64,000 nucleotides of DNA from contig CAZRQV010000002.1 of assembly GCA_964602445.1 (NCBI GenBank), forward strand, positions 124,001 to 188,000, in the 5' to 3' direction. Position numbers and translations under genes: made by a program. The notes under the pieces are model-generated. The model searched no databases. It was not told where the DNA came from and saw nothing but the letters and a program-made list of their open reading frames with translations. Origin of the DNA: HGM12587 sp964602445. Its GTDB lineage: Bacteria > Bacillota > Clostridia > Lachnospirales > Lachnospiraceae. This document shows positions 1 through 8,848 of the stretch, in pieces; the first letter of the stretch is position 1, and the number at the start of each line of letters is the position of its first letter.

Positions 1-2
1 TA

Positions 3-224
3 CATAGTCCGGTGCGTACTTACTATAAAGTGCGAAATGCATTTCTGATGCTTCGTAAAAAGGCAGGATTTGTATTTTCCGTAAGACAGATTCTTCCGGC
101 ACTGGTACACAATTTTCTTCTGCTCTTTCATGTAAAGAACAAAAAGGAATATTTTAAATATTATATGACAGGAATCGGGCATGGAATCCTTGGGATTACC
201 GGCCGTTATCCGAAAGGAAGATAA
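3..224 (+). CDS. Glycosyltransferase, C-terminal fragment (cut by window start)
   Basis: The reading frame is open from base 3 with no start in the window, so this is the last ~73 residues of a gene that begins upstream. The visible sequence starts HSPVRTYYKVRN, followed by a basic, hydrophobic tail. The H-x-P-x-R-x-YY-x-x-RN pattern is typical of the C-terminal end of family 2 rhamnosyltransferase-like enzymes, where an amphipathic stretch rests on the membrane. The stop is 6 bases before the next glycosyltransferase, consistent with one operon. The catalytic domain is outside the window, so donor and acceptor cannot be judged. Confidence 0.7.
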   Translation, partial: HSPVRTYYKVRNAFLMLRKKAGFVFSVRQILPALVHNFLLLFHVKNKKEYFKYYMTGIGHGILGITGRYPKGR

Positions 225-230
225 AACAGG

Positions 231-971
231 ATGCGAAAAGAAAAGATCAGTGTCTGTATGGCATGTTATAACGGAGAAGCATATATCAAAGAACAGATCG
301 ATACGATTCTTTCCCAATTAGAAGCAGAAGATGAGCTTTTGATCATTGATGATGGTTCGAAAGATCAGACTGCACAGATTATTCACAGTTTTTCCGATGA
401 AAGAATTCAATATGTGAAAAATGAAGCCAATCTTGGAGTGAACCGCTCCTTTGAAAAAGCCATTGGTCTTGCAAAAAATGACTATCTTTTTATGGCAGAT
501 CAGGATGATCTCTGGGTAGAAGGCAGAGTGGATCGGATGCTGGAAAAATTAACATCCGGAGTCATGCTGGTATCGGGTAATTCTGAGGCCATCGATGGAA
601 AAGGACAGCCAAGTACCTATGATCTTGGAACTTTAAAGGCAGAAGCATCGGAAGATCATGTGGGAAATGTGGTACGGATCTTTACCGGAAAGGCTTATTA
701 TTATGGCTGTGCCCAGGCATTTCGAAAAGAACTGGAAAAAGTAATTCTGCCGTTTCCGGCATATATCGAATCCCATGATCTTTGGATCGCCATGGCAGCC
801 AATCTGTTAAAGAGTAACTGTCATTTGGAAGAGATCGTTTTAAAACGCAGGATTCACGGAAAAAATGCCAGTGTCCTGCAGAGAAGCCTGAAAGAAAAAC
901 TGTATGCCCGCTGGATCTTTGTAAAATCCTGGGGTGAATTAAGACGGAGGATCAAAAAGGGTGAAATTTAA
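231..971 (+). CDS. Family 2 glycosyltransferase (rhamnosyltransferase-like)
   Basis: A 246-residue cytoplasmic GT-A enzyme expected to add one sugar from a nucleotide sugar to a lipid-linked glycan. It shows the GT2 start (VCMACYNGEAYIKEQI, residues 8-23), the nucleotide-binding DDGS at 40-43 and the metal-binding DQDD at 90-93. The form DQDDLW is common in enzymes annotated as rhamnosyltransferases, but the donor is not proven. The length fits a single GT2 domain with no membrane segment. It overlaps the next gene by 11 bases, so translation is probably coupled. Confidence 0.85.
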   Translation: MRKEKISVCMACYNGEAYIKEQIDTILSQLEAEDELLIIDDGSKDQTAQIIHSFSDERIQYVKNEANLGVNRSFEKAIGLAKNDYLFMADQDDLWVEGRVDRMLEKLTSGVMLVSGNSEAIDGKGQPSTYDLGTLKAEASEDHVGNVVRIFTGKAYYYGCAQAFRKELEKVILPFPAYIESHDLWIAMAANLLKSNCHLEEIVLKRRIHGKNASVLQRSLKEKLYARWIFVKSWGELRRRIKKGEI

Positions 972-2127
972 AAAGAGCGTATTGGTGCTGACCCATTCTG
1001 ATTATGTGCATACAGATGCCGGCGTGGAAAAGGTTATTCAGGGACAGGAGAAACTTTTTCTGGAACAGGACTTCAATTTTATCGCAGTTTATCCGATCAG
1101 AAAAGATCTGCAGATTTTAGGAATGACTCACAGCCATACCATGTCTGATTATGGTCTGATCGTCAATGGGGAAGCAAAAGGCAGGATCAATCAGAAATCC
1201 TTAGAAACGTTGGTTTCTAGGGAAGACCTTCAAGGGGTGATCATACACGAATTAGTAACTTTTAAGAAAAATGACAAGCTGTTTGCGTTTTTTGACAGGA
1301 TTACCTGTCCGATTTACTATTTTGTGCATGATTATGCCATGGTGTGTTATAATCACGTGCTGATGCGCAATAACAAAGAGTTTTGCGGAACAGAGCCGCT
1401 GTCATTTCAAAAGTGTAAAAACTGTCGTTTTTATCTGGAAGGCAAATTCAATGAAGCATGGCAGAGAAAATTTGTAAAACGGTATCCCCAGATCATGTAT
1501 CTGTTTCCATCTTTGGTGGTACGGGAAATCTGGCAGAAGCATTTTCAGGCGGACAATGAATTTCGGATCGTACCCAATACCAAATTTGGTACAGAAACCA
1601 AAGAATATCCGGAGCGGGTTCAGAATCAGCCGTTGCGGCTTGCATTTATTGGTTACGGAAGAGTGGAAAAAGGATGGGATATCTGGCAGGAACTGTGTCA
1701 AAGGTATGATCAGTGGTATGAACTGTATGTCTTGGGAGATGGGGAATGCAGTGCAAATGTGAAACAGATTCCGGTCTCTGTGGCAAAAGACGGTCCCAAT
1801 GCCATGATTGATGCCATCAAAAGAGAGAAGATCGACATTGCATTTTTATGGTCTCTGGTACCGGAAACGTATTCCTATACTTTTTTTGAAACCTTTGTCA
1901 GTGGCTGCTTTATCCTTACAAATCCACATAGCGGCAACATTTATACAATGACAGAACAGTTAAAATGTGGAAAAGTCTTCGAAAATAAAGAAGCCCTGTG
2001 GATATTTCTCGATCAATATGAGCAGGTATGCCGCAGAATCGAGCAGATGTATCAGGAAAGAAAGAATTATCCGTTAAAATTAGAAAATAATGATGAGATT
2101 TTAAAAATCATCAGAGGACAGCAATGA
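961..2127 (+). CDS. GT4-like glycosyltransferase with Cys cluster
   Basis: A 388-residue GT-B type glycosyltransferase. It starts at a GTG inside the previous gene. The C-terminal half (about 220-350) has the donor-binding layout of group 1 enzymes: LAFIGYGRVEKGWDI, then LYVLGDG, then an E-rich SYTFFETFVSGC loop. The N-terminal half contains a YFVHDY motif followed by a Cys cluster (C-x(9)-C-x2-C, near 142-155), seen in a subset of GT4-like enzymes and possibly structural. It lies between two GT2 genes, so it probably adds a middle sugar of the repeat unit. Donor unknown. Confidence 0.75.
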   Translation: MKFKKSVLVLTHSDYVHTDAGVEKVIQGQEKLFLEQDFNFIAVYPIRKDLQILGMTHSHTMSDYGLIVNGEAKGRINQKSLETLVSREDLQGVIIHELVTFKKNDKLFAFFDRITCPIYYFVHDYAMVCYNHVLMRNNKEFCGTEPLSFQKCKNCRFYLEGKFNEAWQRKFVKRYPQIMYLFPSLVVREIWQKHFQADNEFRIVPNTKFGTETKEYPERVQNQPLRLAFIGYGRVEKGWDIWQELCQRYDQWYELYVLGDGECSANVKQIPVSVAKDGPNAMIDAIKREKIDIAFLWSLVPETYSYTFFETFVSGCFILTNPHSGNIYTMTEQLKCGKVFENKEALWIFLDQYEQVCRRIEQMYQERKNYPLKLENNDEILKIIRGQQ

Positions 2128-2861
2128 AAGAGATCAGTGTAAGTATTATTACAGTATGTTACAATAGTGAAGCGACCATCGAAAGAACCATTCAGTCGGT
2201 GTTGGCACAGAGTTATCAAAATTTGGAATATATCATCGTCGATGGAAAATCTTCCGACAGAACGATGGAGATCGTAGGCCGGTATGAGCCAATGTTTCAG
2301 GGGAGAATGAAAGTGATTTCAGAACCGGATCATGGAATTTATGATGCGATGAATAAGGGAATCCGAAAGGCTTCCGGGGAACTGATCGGAATCATTAACA
2401 GTGATGATTATTATGAGCCGGATGCGGCAGAGAAGATCGTTCGTGAAATGACAGATGCAAAATATCAGATCTTATATGGGATGCTGAGAGTGAGGCATGG
2501 GGAGATTGAGACAAGGATTACCATGCCAAAGCATGAAAATTTGGAAAATGAGATGATTGCTCATCCGACCTGTTTTGTTACAAAGTCTGTGTATGAAGAC
2601 TTTGGAATGTTTGATCTCCGATACAGATCCTGTGCAGATCATGATTTTATGCTTCGTATGCGGAAACATCCGGAAATCCAGTTTGTGCCGGTCTATGAAA
2701 TTCTTGCAACTTTTTCCGAGGGCTATGGAATGTGCTATCAAGAATCATCGGTGATCGAAGCTTTAGGAATGCTTGCAGAGCATGGGCTGATCGAAAAAAA
2801 TAAGTATCGATGGATCCTGCTGAAATACAGGATCAAAAAGTTGCTGCATTTGGCAAAATAG
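2124..2861 (+). CDS. Family 2 glycosyltransferase
   Basis: A 245-residue GT2 enzyme. It opens with VSIITVCYNSEATIERTI, has VDGKSSDRT at the nucleotide-binding position and NSDDYYEPDA as the DxD-type motif, followed by HPTCFVTKSVYEDFGMFD. This series (VDGxSxDGT, GIYDAMNKGI, NSDD) is typical of the WcaE/colanic-acid-like GT2 subgroup. The ATG lies in an ATGA overlap with the upstream stop, indicating coupled translation. The sugar transferred cannot be read from sequence. Confidence 0.85.
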   Translation: MKEISVSIITVCYNSEATIERTIQSVLAQSYQNLEYIIVDGKSSDRTMEIVGRYEPMFQGRMKVISEPDHGIYDAMNKGIRKASGELIGIINSDDYYEPDAAEKIVREMTDAKYQILYGMLRVRHGEIETRITMPKHENLENEMIAHPTCFVTKSVYEDFGMFDLRYRSCADHDFMLRMRKHPEIQFVPVYEILATFSEGYGMCYQESSVIEALGMLAEHGLIEKNKYRWILLKYRIKKLLHLAK

Positions 2862-2895
2862 AGCAGAAATGTAACTGCATATGAAAGAGGATTTT

Positions 2896-3864
2896 ATGAA
2901 TCAAAAAACAGAAATTCCGGTGGTGTTTGCAGCAGACAGAAATTATCTGGCACCATGCTACCTGGCGTTATTTTCCGCAGTCAGCCATCAGAAAGAAAAT
3001 ACGTCCTATTTGTTTTACCTGCTGCTTCCGGACAGTATCAAAAAAGAAGAACTAGCTTGTTTTGAAAGCCTGAAAGAGAAACAGCAGCGGATAGAGCTTC
3101 GTTATTGTTTTATCTCGGAAAAAGATCTGCAGGTAAATTTAAGCAGGGAAGAAGCGGTAGATCATATTTCAAGCACGACCTATTATCGTTTCCTCATTCC
3201 GGAGCTTTTGGAAGAACATGAAAAATGTATTTATATTGATGTAGATACCGTTATTCAGAAAGATCTGAGGGAGTTGTATGAAACAGATCTTGCAGACTGC
3301 TATCTTGCAGGAGTAAAGAATGTATTTGCAGATACAAGACCGGGAAGTTCCCGATATGAAAAACGGTGTCAGGAACTGGGCGTTGCCTCTTTAGAAACGT
3401 ATGTCAATGCAGGGGTATTGCTCTTAAATTTAAAAAAACTGAGAGAAGATCAGATTCAGAAACAGTGGCTGAAGCAGGCTGCCGAAAAATCCTATCTGTA
3501 CAATGATCAGGATATTATCAATTCGGTGTGCTATGGAAAAATCCGGCTGCTGGATTACAAATACAATGTGTTTCCGGATTACTGCCAAGATGCAGAGGAA
3601 ACCAGCCGTTTCTTACAGGCAGATTACAGGGAAGCTGCGAAAGACCCGGTGATCATTCATTATGTTTCCAAAGAAAAGCCATGGATCTCCCGTAATTTCT
3701 TTATGGCAGAATTCTGGTGGAACTATGGAAAGGAAACGGACAGAGAATTTAGAAAAACACTTTTCAACCCATTTTTAAAAGTCAGCAAAAAAAAATTAAG
3801 CAGAGTACAGCATTTGAAACTTTGGATCAAACAGAGAACTCCGGTAAAAATGCTGATGGGGTAA
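2896..3864 (+). CDS. Family 8 glycosyltransferase
   Basis: A retaining GT8 enzyme (LgtC/GspA-like), probably moving Gal or Glc from a UDP sugar. All family marks are visible: the metal-binding YIDVDTVIQKDL, VNAGVLLLNLKKLR, YNDQDIIN, and the closing HYVSKEKPW motif. I prefer the ATG at 2896 because AGAGGA sits 5 bases upstream; an in-frame ATG at 2881 would overlap that site and has no obvious Shine-Dalgarno sequence. With this start the protein is 322 residues, normal for the family. A basic C-terminal tail may contact the membrane. Confidence 0.85.
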   Translation: MNQKTEIPVVFAADRNYLAPCYLALFSAVSHQKENTSYLFYLLLPDSIKKEELACFESLKEKQQRIELRYCFISEKDLQVNLSREEAVDHISSTTYYRFLIPELLEEHEKCIYIDVDTVIQKDLRELYETDLADCYLAGVKNVFADTRPGSSRYEKRCQELGVASLETYVNAGVLLLNLKKLREDQIQKQWLKQAAEKSYLYNDQDIINSVCYGKIRLLDYKYNVFPDYCQDAEETSRFLQADYREAAKDPVIIHYVSKEKPWISRNFFMAEFWWNYGKETDREFRKTLFNPFLKVSKKKLSRVQHLKLWIKQRTPVKMLMG

Positions 3865-3880
3865 TGGAGGTACCGAAGCT

Positions 3881-5416
3881 TTGTCACGAGTAGAAGAAAC
3901 TGTAAAAAATTCAATGGCATCCCTTGGGATTCAGGCAGCAACGGTGCTGTTAAGTTTCATTTCCAGAACGGTTTTGATCAAAACCATGGGAGAACAGTAT
4001 CTTGGGATCAATGGATTGTTTGGAAATATCCTGAATATGCTCTCTTTGGCAGAGTTGGGAGTCGGATCCACGATCACTTATTTTATGTATCAGCCGATGG
4101 TGGATCAGGATGAAGAAAAGATCCGCATCCTGACCGGGGTTTATGCGAAAGTTTACCATTTGATCGGGGTTCTGATTCTGGCAGCAGGCTGCTGTATTGC
4201 GCCGTTTTTAAGATTTTTCATGAAAGAGGTGCCGGATATTCCGCATCTGACATTGATCTTTCTGTTGTATGTGATGAATATGTCTGCTTCGTATTTGTGG
4301 GCATATAAAAGTTCGGTGATCAATGTTGCACAGAAAAATTATATTGTCAACATGATCAAATTTGGATTTACGGTGATCCAGAACCTGATTCAGATTCTGA
4401 TCTTAGTTCTGACAAAGAATTACATTGCTTATTATGCCTGTGCCATTTTATTTGCGGTGCTTGGCAATCTGGCGGTGGCAGTAAAAGCAGATCAGATGTT
4501 TCCGTATTTGAAAAAGCCTGCCAAAGGCGGTTTGACGGAAAATGAAAAAAGGCGAATCATAAAAGATATTTCAGCCATGTTTTCCCATAACATCGGTTCT
4601 TTTGTTGTGACCAGTACGGATAATATGATCATTGCAAAATTTATCGGGATTGTGGAAGTTGGATTGTATTCGAACTATACAATGATCCTGACAGCGGTTC
4701 AGACTTTTTTAAATCTGCTTTTCGAATCTTTGACCGCAAGTGTGGGAAATCTGATGCATTCGGCAGACCGGGAGCGATGCCACGATGTGTTCCGGAACGT
4801 GTTTTTTGCCACCTGCTGGCTGGTAGGATTTTGTTCGGTCTGTCTTTATGTATTGTATAATCCGTTTATTACATTGTGGCTGGGAGAAAAATATACCTTT
4901 GACATGTATATTGTATTTTTTGTTGTCGTTAATTTTTATCTGTTGTTTGTGCGCCGTCCGGTCAATATGTTTAAGCAGACCGTAGGGCTGTTCTGGAATG
5001 ACCGACATAAACCGATCATTGAATCTATCTGTAATTTGGCATTATCGCTGATCTTAGTAAAATATCTTGGAATCTGCGGTGTATTTATCGGAACAACTAT
5101 TTCTATGGTAACCATATGTGTGTGGCTGGAGCCTTATATTTTATATAAACATTTTTTCGAAAAAAGTGTCATGGAATATTTCCGATTATTACTGGAATAT
5201 ATCGGAGTAACGATTTTATCGATAGTGATCATTCAGGGAGTTTCTGCCCTGTTTACGAAAGTAACGATTACCAGTTTTCTGGTACAGATTCTGCTGTGCA
5301 TGATCGTGCCGAATCTATTGTTCTGGGTAATTTTCAGAAAGACGTCTGAAATGGAATATATGAAAGAAAACGGAATCCGTTTATTGAATAAAGTAACAAG
5401 AAAAAAGAAAGCATAA
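3881..5416 (+). CDS. Wzx-type polysaccharide flippase (MOP superfamily)
   Basis: A 511-residue polytopic membrane protein with about 12-14 hydrophobic segments. Its start (AATVLLSFISRTVLIKTMGEQYLG) matches the first helix of oligosaccharide flippases found in Gram-positive capsule loci. It should move the undecaprenyl-linked repeat unit to the outer face. The start is TTG, placed 10 bases after a clear GGAGG (3866-3870). It lies between repeat-unit glycosyltransferases and the sugar-nucleotide genes. No obvious Wzy polymerase accompanies it in the window. Confidence 0.85.
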   Translation: MSRVEETVKNSMASLGIQAATVLLSFISRTVLIKTMGEQYLGINGLFGNILNMLSLAELGVGSTITYFMYQPMVDQDEEKIRILTGVYAKVYHLIGVLILAAGCCIAPFLRFFMKEVPDIPHLTLIFLLYVMNMSASYLWAYKSSVINVAQKNYIVNMIKFGFTVIQNLIQILILVLTKNYIAYYACAILFAVLGNLAVAVKADQMFPYLKKPAKGGLTENEKRRIIKDISAMFSHNIGSFVVTSTDNMIIAKFIGIVEVGLYSNYTMILTAVQTFLNLLFESLTASVGNLMHSADRERCHDVFRNVFFATCWLVGFCSVCLYVLYNPFITLWLGEKYTFDMYIVFFVVVNFYLLFVRRPVNMFKQTVGLFWNDRHKPIIESICNLALSLILVKYLGICGVFIGTTISMVTICVWLEPYILYKHFFEKSVMEYFRLLLEYIGVTILSIVIIQGVSALFTKVTITSFLVQILLCMIVPNLLFWVIFRKTSEMEYMKENGIRLLNKVTRKKKA

Positions 5417-5439
5417 AAGTTTGTAAGGAGGAAGTCAGA

Positions 5440-6486
5440 ATGTCAGCTTTTGAAGGAAAAACATTATTGATCACGGGAGGTACCGGTTCATTTGGAAATG
5501 CTGTACTGAACAGATTTTTGAAAACAGATATCGGAGAGATTCGTGTATTTTCCAGGGATGAGAAAAAACAGGACGATATGCGTCATGAATTTCAGGCAAA
5601 AATGCCGGAAGCGGCACATAAAATAAAATTTTATATTGGAGATGTAAGAGAACTTTCCTCAGTCAAAGCAGCAATGCATGGAGTAGATTATATTTTTCAT
5701 GCCGCAGCCCTAAAACAGGTTCCGTCTTGTGAATTCTTCCCAATGGAAGCGGTAAAGACTAACGTGATCGGCACAGATAATGTGCTGACAGCAGCCATTG
5801 AGGAAGGGGTAGAGTCTGTAATCTGTCTTTCCACAGACAAAGCTGCTTATCCGGTCAATGCCATGGGAATCACAAAGGCATTGGAAGAGCGTGTTGCAGT
5901 TGCCAAATCCAGAACAGTTGATCCGGAAAAAACAAAGATCTGCTGTACCCGTTATGGAAATGTAATGTGTTCCAGAGGTTCTGTAATTCCGCTGTGGATC
6001 GATCAGATTAAAAACGGTCAGCCGATCACAATTACAGATCCATCGATGACAAGATTTATCATGTCTTTGGAAGAAGCGGTAGATCTGGTGCTCTTTGCCT
6101 TTGAGCATGGAAACAGTGGAGATATTTTGGTTCAGAAAGCACCGGCTTGCACGATCAAAACACAGGCAGAAGCGGTTTGTGAATTATTCGGCGGCAAAAA
6201 AGAGGAGATCAGAATCATCGGAATCCGTCATGGAGAAAAAATGTATGAAACACTTTTGACCAATGAAGAATGTGCAAAAGCAGTCGATATGGGCAATTTT
6301 TATCGTGTTCCTGCAGATCAGAGAAGCTTAAACTACGATCAGTATTTTAGTAAAGGAGATGCGGAACGCAATACGTTAACAGAATTTAACAGCAACAATA
6401 CCCAGCTTCTGGGCGTAGAAGAAGTCAAGGAAAAACTGCTGGCACTTTCTTATATTCAGGAAGAACTGGCAAAAATGGAGAAATAA
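5440..6486 (+). CDS. capE: UDP-GlcNAc 4,6-dehydratase/5-epimerase (CapE/WbjB/FnlA type)
   Basis: First enzyme of the UDP-N-acetyl-L-fucosamine pathway, inverting 4,6-dehydration of UDP-GlcNAc in the cytoplasm. It is a 348-residue SDR with the cofactor motif TGGTGSFG (12-19), HAAALKQVPSCE, and STDKAAYP followed by NAMGITKALEE, where the Lys lies in the family-specific M-G-x-T-K setting and not in a classical YxxxK. CapD-type relatives share this fold, so assignment rests also on the two downstream partners (CapG-like and CapF-like). AGGAGG precedes the ATG. The gene is spaced 2 bases from the next. Confidence 0.88.
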   Translation: MSAFEGKTLLITGGTGSFGNAVLNRFLKTDIGEIRVFSRDEKKQDDMRHEFQAKMPEAAHKIKFYIGDVRELSSVKAAMHGVDYIFHAAALKQVPSCEFFPMEAVKTNVIGTDNVLTAAIEEGVESVICLSTDKAAYPVNAMGITKALEERVAVAKSRTVDPEKTKICCTRYGNVMCSRGSVIPLWIDQIKNGQPITITDPSMTRFIMSLEEAVDLVLFAFEHGNSGDILVQKAPACTIKTQAEAVCELFGGKKEEIRIIGIRHGEKMYETLLTNEECAKAVDMGNFYRVPADQRSLNYDQYFSKGDAERNTLTEFNSNNTQLLGVEEVKEKLLALSYIQEELAKMEK

Positions 6487-6488
6487 GC

Positions 6489-7646
6489 ATGGCAGCATTT
6501 AAAAATAACGGGAAATTAAAACTTCTGATCATTGTGGGAACCAGACCGGAGATCATCCGTCTCTCCGCTGTGATCAAAAAATGCAGAAAATATTTCGATA
6601 CGATTCTGGCTCATACAGGTCAGAATTATGACTACAATTTAAATGGCGTATTTTTTAAAGATCTGGAACTGGAAGATCCGGAGGTCTATCTGAATGCAGT
6701 GGGAAATGATCTGGGAGAAACCATGGGAAATATCATTGCAAAGTCTTATCAGCTGATGGCAGAGATTCAGCCGGATGCAGTGCTGGTGTTGGGGGATACG
6801 AATAGTTGTCTGTCCGTGATCGGTGCCAAGAGACTGCATATTCCGATTTTCCATATGGAAGCAGGAAACCGCTGTAAAGATGAATGTCTTCCGGAAGAAA
6901 CCAACCGCCGTATCGTGGATATTATCTCTGATGTGAATATGGCATATTCTGAACATGCAAGGCGTTATCTTGCAGACTGCGGCCTTCCGAAGGAACGCAC
7001 TTATGTGACCGGTTCTCCGATGGCAGAAGTGCTTCATGAAAATCTTGCCAAGATTGAAGCCTCTGACATTCATGAGAGACTGGGATTGGAAAAAGGAAAA
7101 TATATTCTCTTATCCGCTCATCGGGAAGAAAATATTGATACAGAAAAAAACTTTACAGCGCTCTTTACAGCCATCAATAAAATGGCAGAAACCTATGATC
7201 TTCCGATTTTATATTCCTGCCATCCAAGAAGCAAAAAGAGACTGGAAGCATCCGGGTTTGCACTGGATCCAAGGGTGATCCGTCATGAACCGCTGGGATT
7301 TCATGATTATAACTGTCTGCAGATGAATGCATTTGCAGTGGTTTCTGATTCGGGAACCCTTCCGGAAGAGTCTTCTTTCTTCCAGTCTGTGGGACATCCA
7401 TTCCCGGCAGTTTGTATCAGAACATCCACAGAACGTCCGGAAGCACTGGATAAAGCCTGCTTTATTCTGGCCGGAATTGAGGGGGACAGCCTTCTGCAGG
7501 CGGTGGAAGTTGCCGTAGAAATGAACAAAAACGGAGATTTGGGTATTCCGGTACCGGATTATATCGAAGAAAATGTATCTGACAAAGTAGTAAAGATCAT
7601 CCAGAGTTATACGGGTGTAGTCAACAAAATGGTATGGAGAAAATGA
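6489..7646 (+). CDS. capG: UDP-GlcNAc 2-epimerase family enzyme (CapG/FnlC type)
   Basis: A 385-residue WecB-like epimerase, here expected to perform the last step to UDP-N-acetyl-L-fucosamine (C2 epimerisation of UDP-L-PneNAc). Family motifs: GTRPEIIRLSAVI at the start, VLGDTNSCLSVIGA, HMEAGNRCKDECLPEETNRRI, SEHARRYL, and a C-terminal SDSGTLPEESSFF nucleotide-binding loop. WecB itself (UDP-ManNAc synthesis) has the same motifs; the CapG role is inferred from being sandwiched between CapE and CapF. It is packed tightly between its partners. Confidence 0.85.
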   Translation: MAAFKNNGKLKLLIIVGTRPEIIRLSAVIKKCRKYFDTILAHTGQNYDYNLNGVFFKDLELEDPEVYLNAVGNDLGETMGNIIAKSYQLMAEIQPDAVLVLGDTNSCLSVIGAKRLHIPIFHMEAGNRCKDECLPEETNRRIVDIISDVNMAYSEHARRYLADCGLPKERTYVTGSPMAEVLHENLAKIEASDIHERLGLEKGKYILLSAHREENIDTEKNFTALFTAINKMAETYDLPILYSCHPRSKKRLEASGFALDPRVIRHEPLGFHDYNCLQMNAFAVVSDSGTLPEESSFFQSVGHPFPAVCIRTSTERPEALDKACFILAGIEGDSLLQAVEVAVEMNKNGDLGIPVPDYIEENVSDKVVKIIQSYTGVVNKMVWRK

Positions 7647-8848
7647 TGAATCTTTTAGTAACAGGGGCAAATGGATTTGTTGGAAAAAATCTGGTAGAAA
7701 ATCTGAAAAATATCAAAGAAAACAAAAATCGTACAAGACCGGAAATTACCATCGGTGAGATTTTTACTTATGATCTGGATACAGATCCGGCATTATTAGA
7801 GGAATATTGTCAGAAAGCTGATTTTGTATTTCATCTGGCCGGCGTGAACCGTCCGAAAGATGCTTCGGAATTTATGGAAGGAAATTTCGGTTTTACAGGA
7901 AAATTGCTGGAAACATTGAAAAGATATGAAAATACTTGTCCAGTCATGTTAAGCAGTTCTATTCAGGCAACGCTTATGGGACGCTTCGGAGATTCCGAAT
8001 ATGGAAGATCAAAGCTTGCCGGAGAAAATCTGTTCTTTGCATATGCAGAAGAGACAGGGGCGAAAGTACTGGTTTATCGTTTTCCAAATCTTTTCGGAAA
8101 ATGGTGCCGTCCAAACTACAATTCTGCAGTAGCAACCTTCTGCAATGCGGTGGCCAATGATCTGGATTTTACCGTTAATGACAGAAGTACCAAACTGGAA
8201 CTTCTTTATATCGATGATCTGGTAGAAGAACTGCTGGATGCATTGGAAGGAAAAGAACACCGCTGTGAATATGAAGGAATGGAGCCGGCAGCAGAAGAAA
8301 ACGGAAGTTACTGCTATGTTCCTACAACTCATACCGTTACTTTGGGAGAGATCGTAGATCTTTTAGAACAGTTTAAACAGCAGCCGGAAACTCTGCTGAT
8401 GCCGTCCATCCCGGAAGATAGTTTTGGAAAGAAACTGTATTCCACCTATTTATCTTATCTGCCGAAGGAAAAGACCATCTTTGATCTGAAGATGAACTGT
8501 GATGACAGAGGGTCTTTTACAGAGTTGTTCAAAACCGCTTCCCACGGTCAGATTTCTGTCAACATCAGCAAACCGGGAATTACGAAAGGGCAGCACTGGC
8601 ATAACAGCAAATGGGAATTTTTCATTGTGGTGGCAGGACATGCCCTGATTCAGGAACGAAGGATCGGATCGGATGAGATTATGGAGTTTGAAGTTTCCGG
8701 TGAAAAGATCCAGGCAGTCCATATGTTGCCGGGATATACCCACAATATCATAAACTTATCGGAAACGGAAAATCTGGTTACGGTCATGTGGGCCAATGAA
8801 CAGTTTGATCCTAAACGACCGGATACCTTTGGAGAGAATGTAACGTGA
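7646..8848 (+). CDS. capF: UDP-2-acetamido-2,6-dideoxy-hexulose reductase/epimerase (CapF/FnlB type)
   Basis: Bifunctional enzyme of UDP-L-FucNAc synthesis. The N-terminal SDR domain begins VTGANGFVGKNL and has a Y-x3-K (YGRSK) active site; the C-terminal cupin (about 280-400) shows GQHWHNSKWEFFIVV and a later HMLPGYTHNI, giving the metal-binding histidines expected of CapF. I place the start at the ATG at 7646, 6 bases after GGAG, in a TGATG overlap; ATGs at 7634 and 7643 are alternatives. Length (about 400) is normal for CapF. The order E-G-F differs from the E-F-G order I recall for S. aureus. Confidence 0.88.
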   Translation: MNLLVTGANGFVGKNLVENLKNIKENKNRTRPEITIGEIFTYDLDTDPALLEEYCQKADFVFHLAGVNRPKDASEFMEGNFGFTGKLLETLKRYENTCPVMLSSSIQATLMGRFGDSEYGRSKLAGENLFFAYAEETGAKVLVYRFPNLFGKWCRPNYNSAVATFCNAVANDLDFTVNDRSTKLELLYIDDLVEELLDALEGKEHRCEYEGMEPAAEENGSYCYVPTTHTVTLGEIVDLLEQFKQQPETLLMPSIPEDSFGKKLYSTYLSYLPKEKTIFDLKMNCDDRGSFTELFKTASHGQISVNISKPGITKGQHWHNSKWEFFIVVAGHALIQERRIGSDEIMEFEVSGEKIQAVHMLPGYTHNIINLSETENLVTVMWANEQFDPKRPDTFGENVT

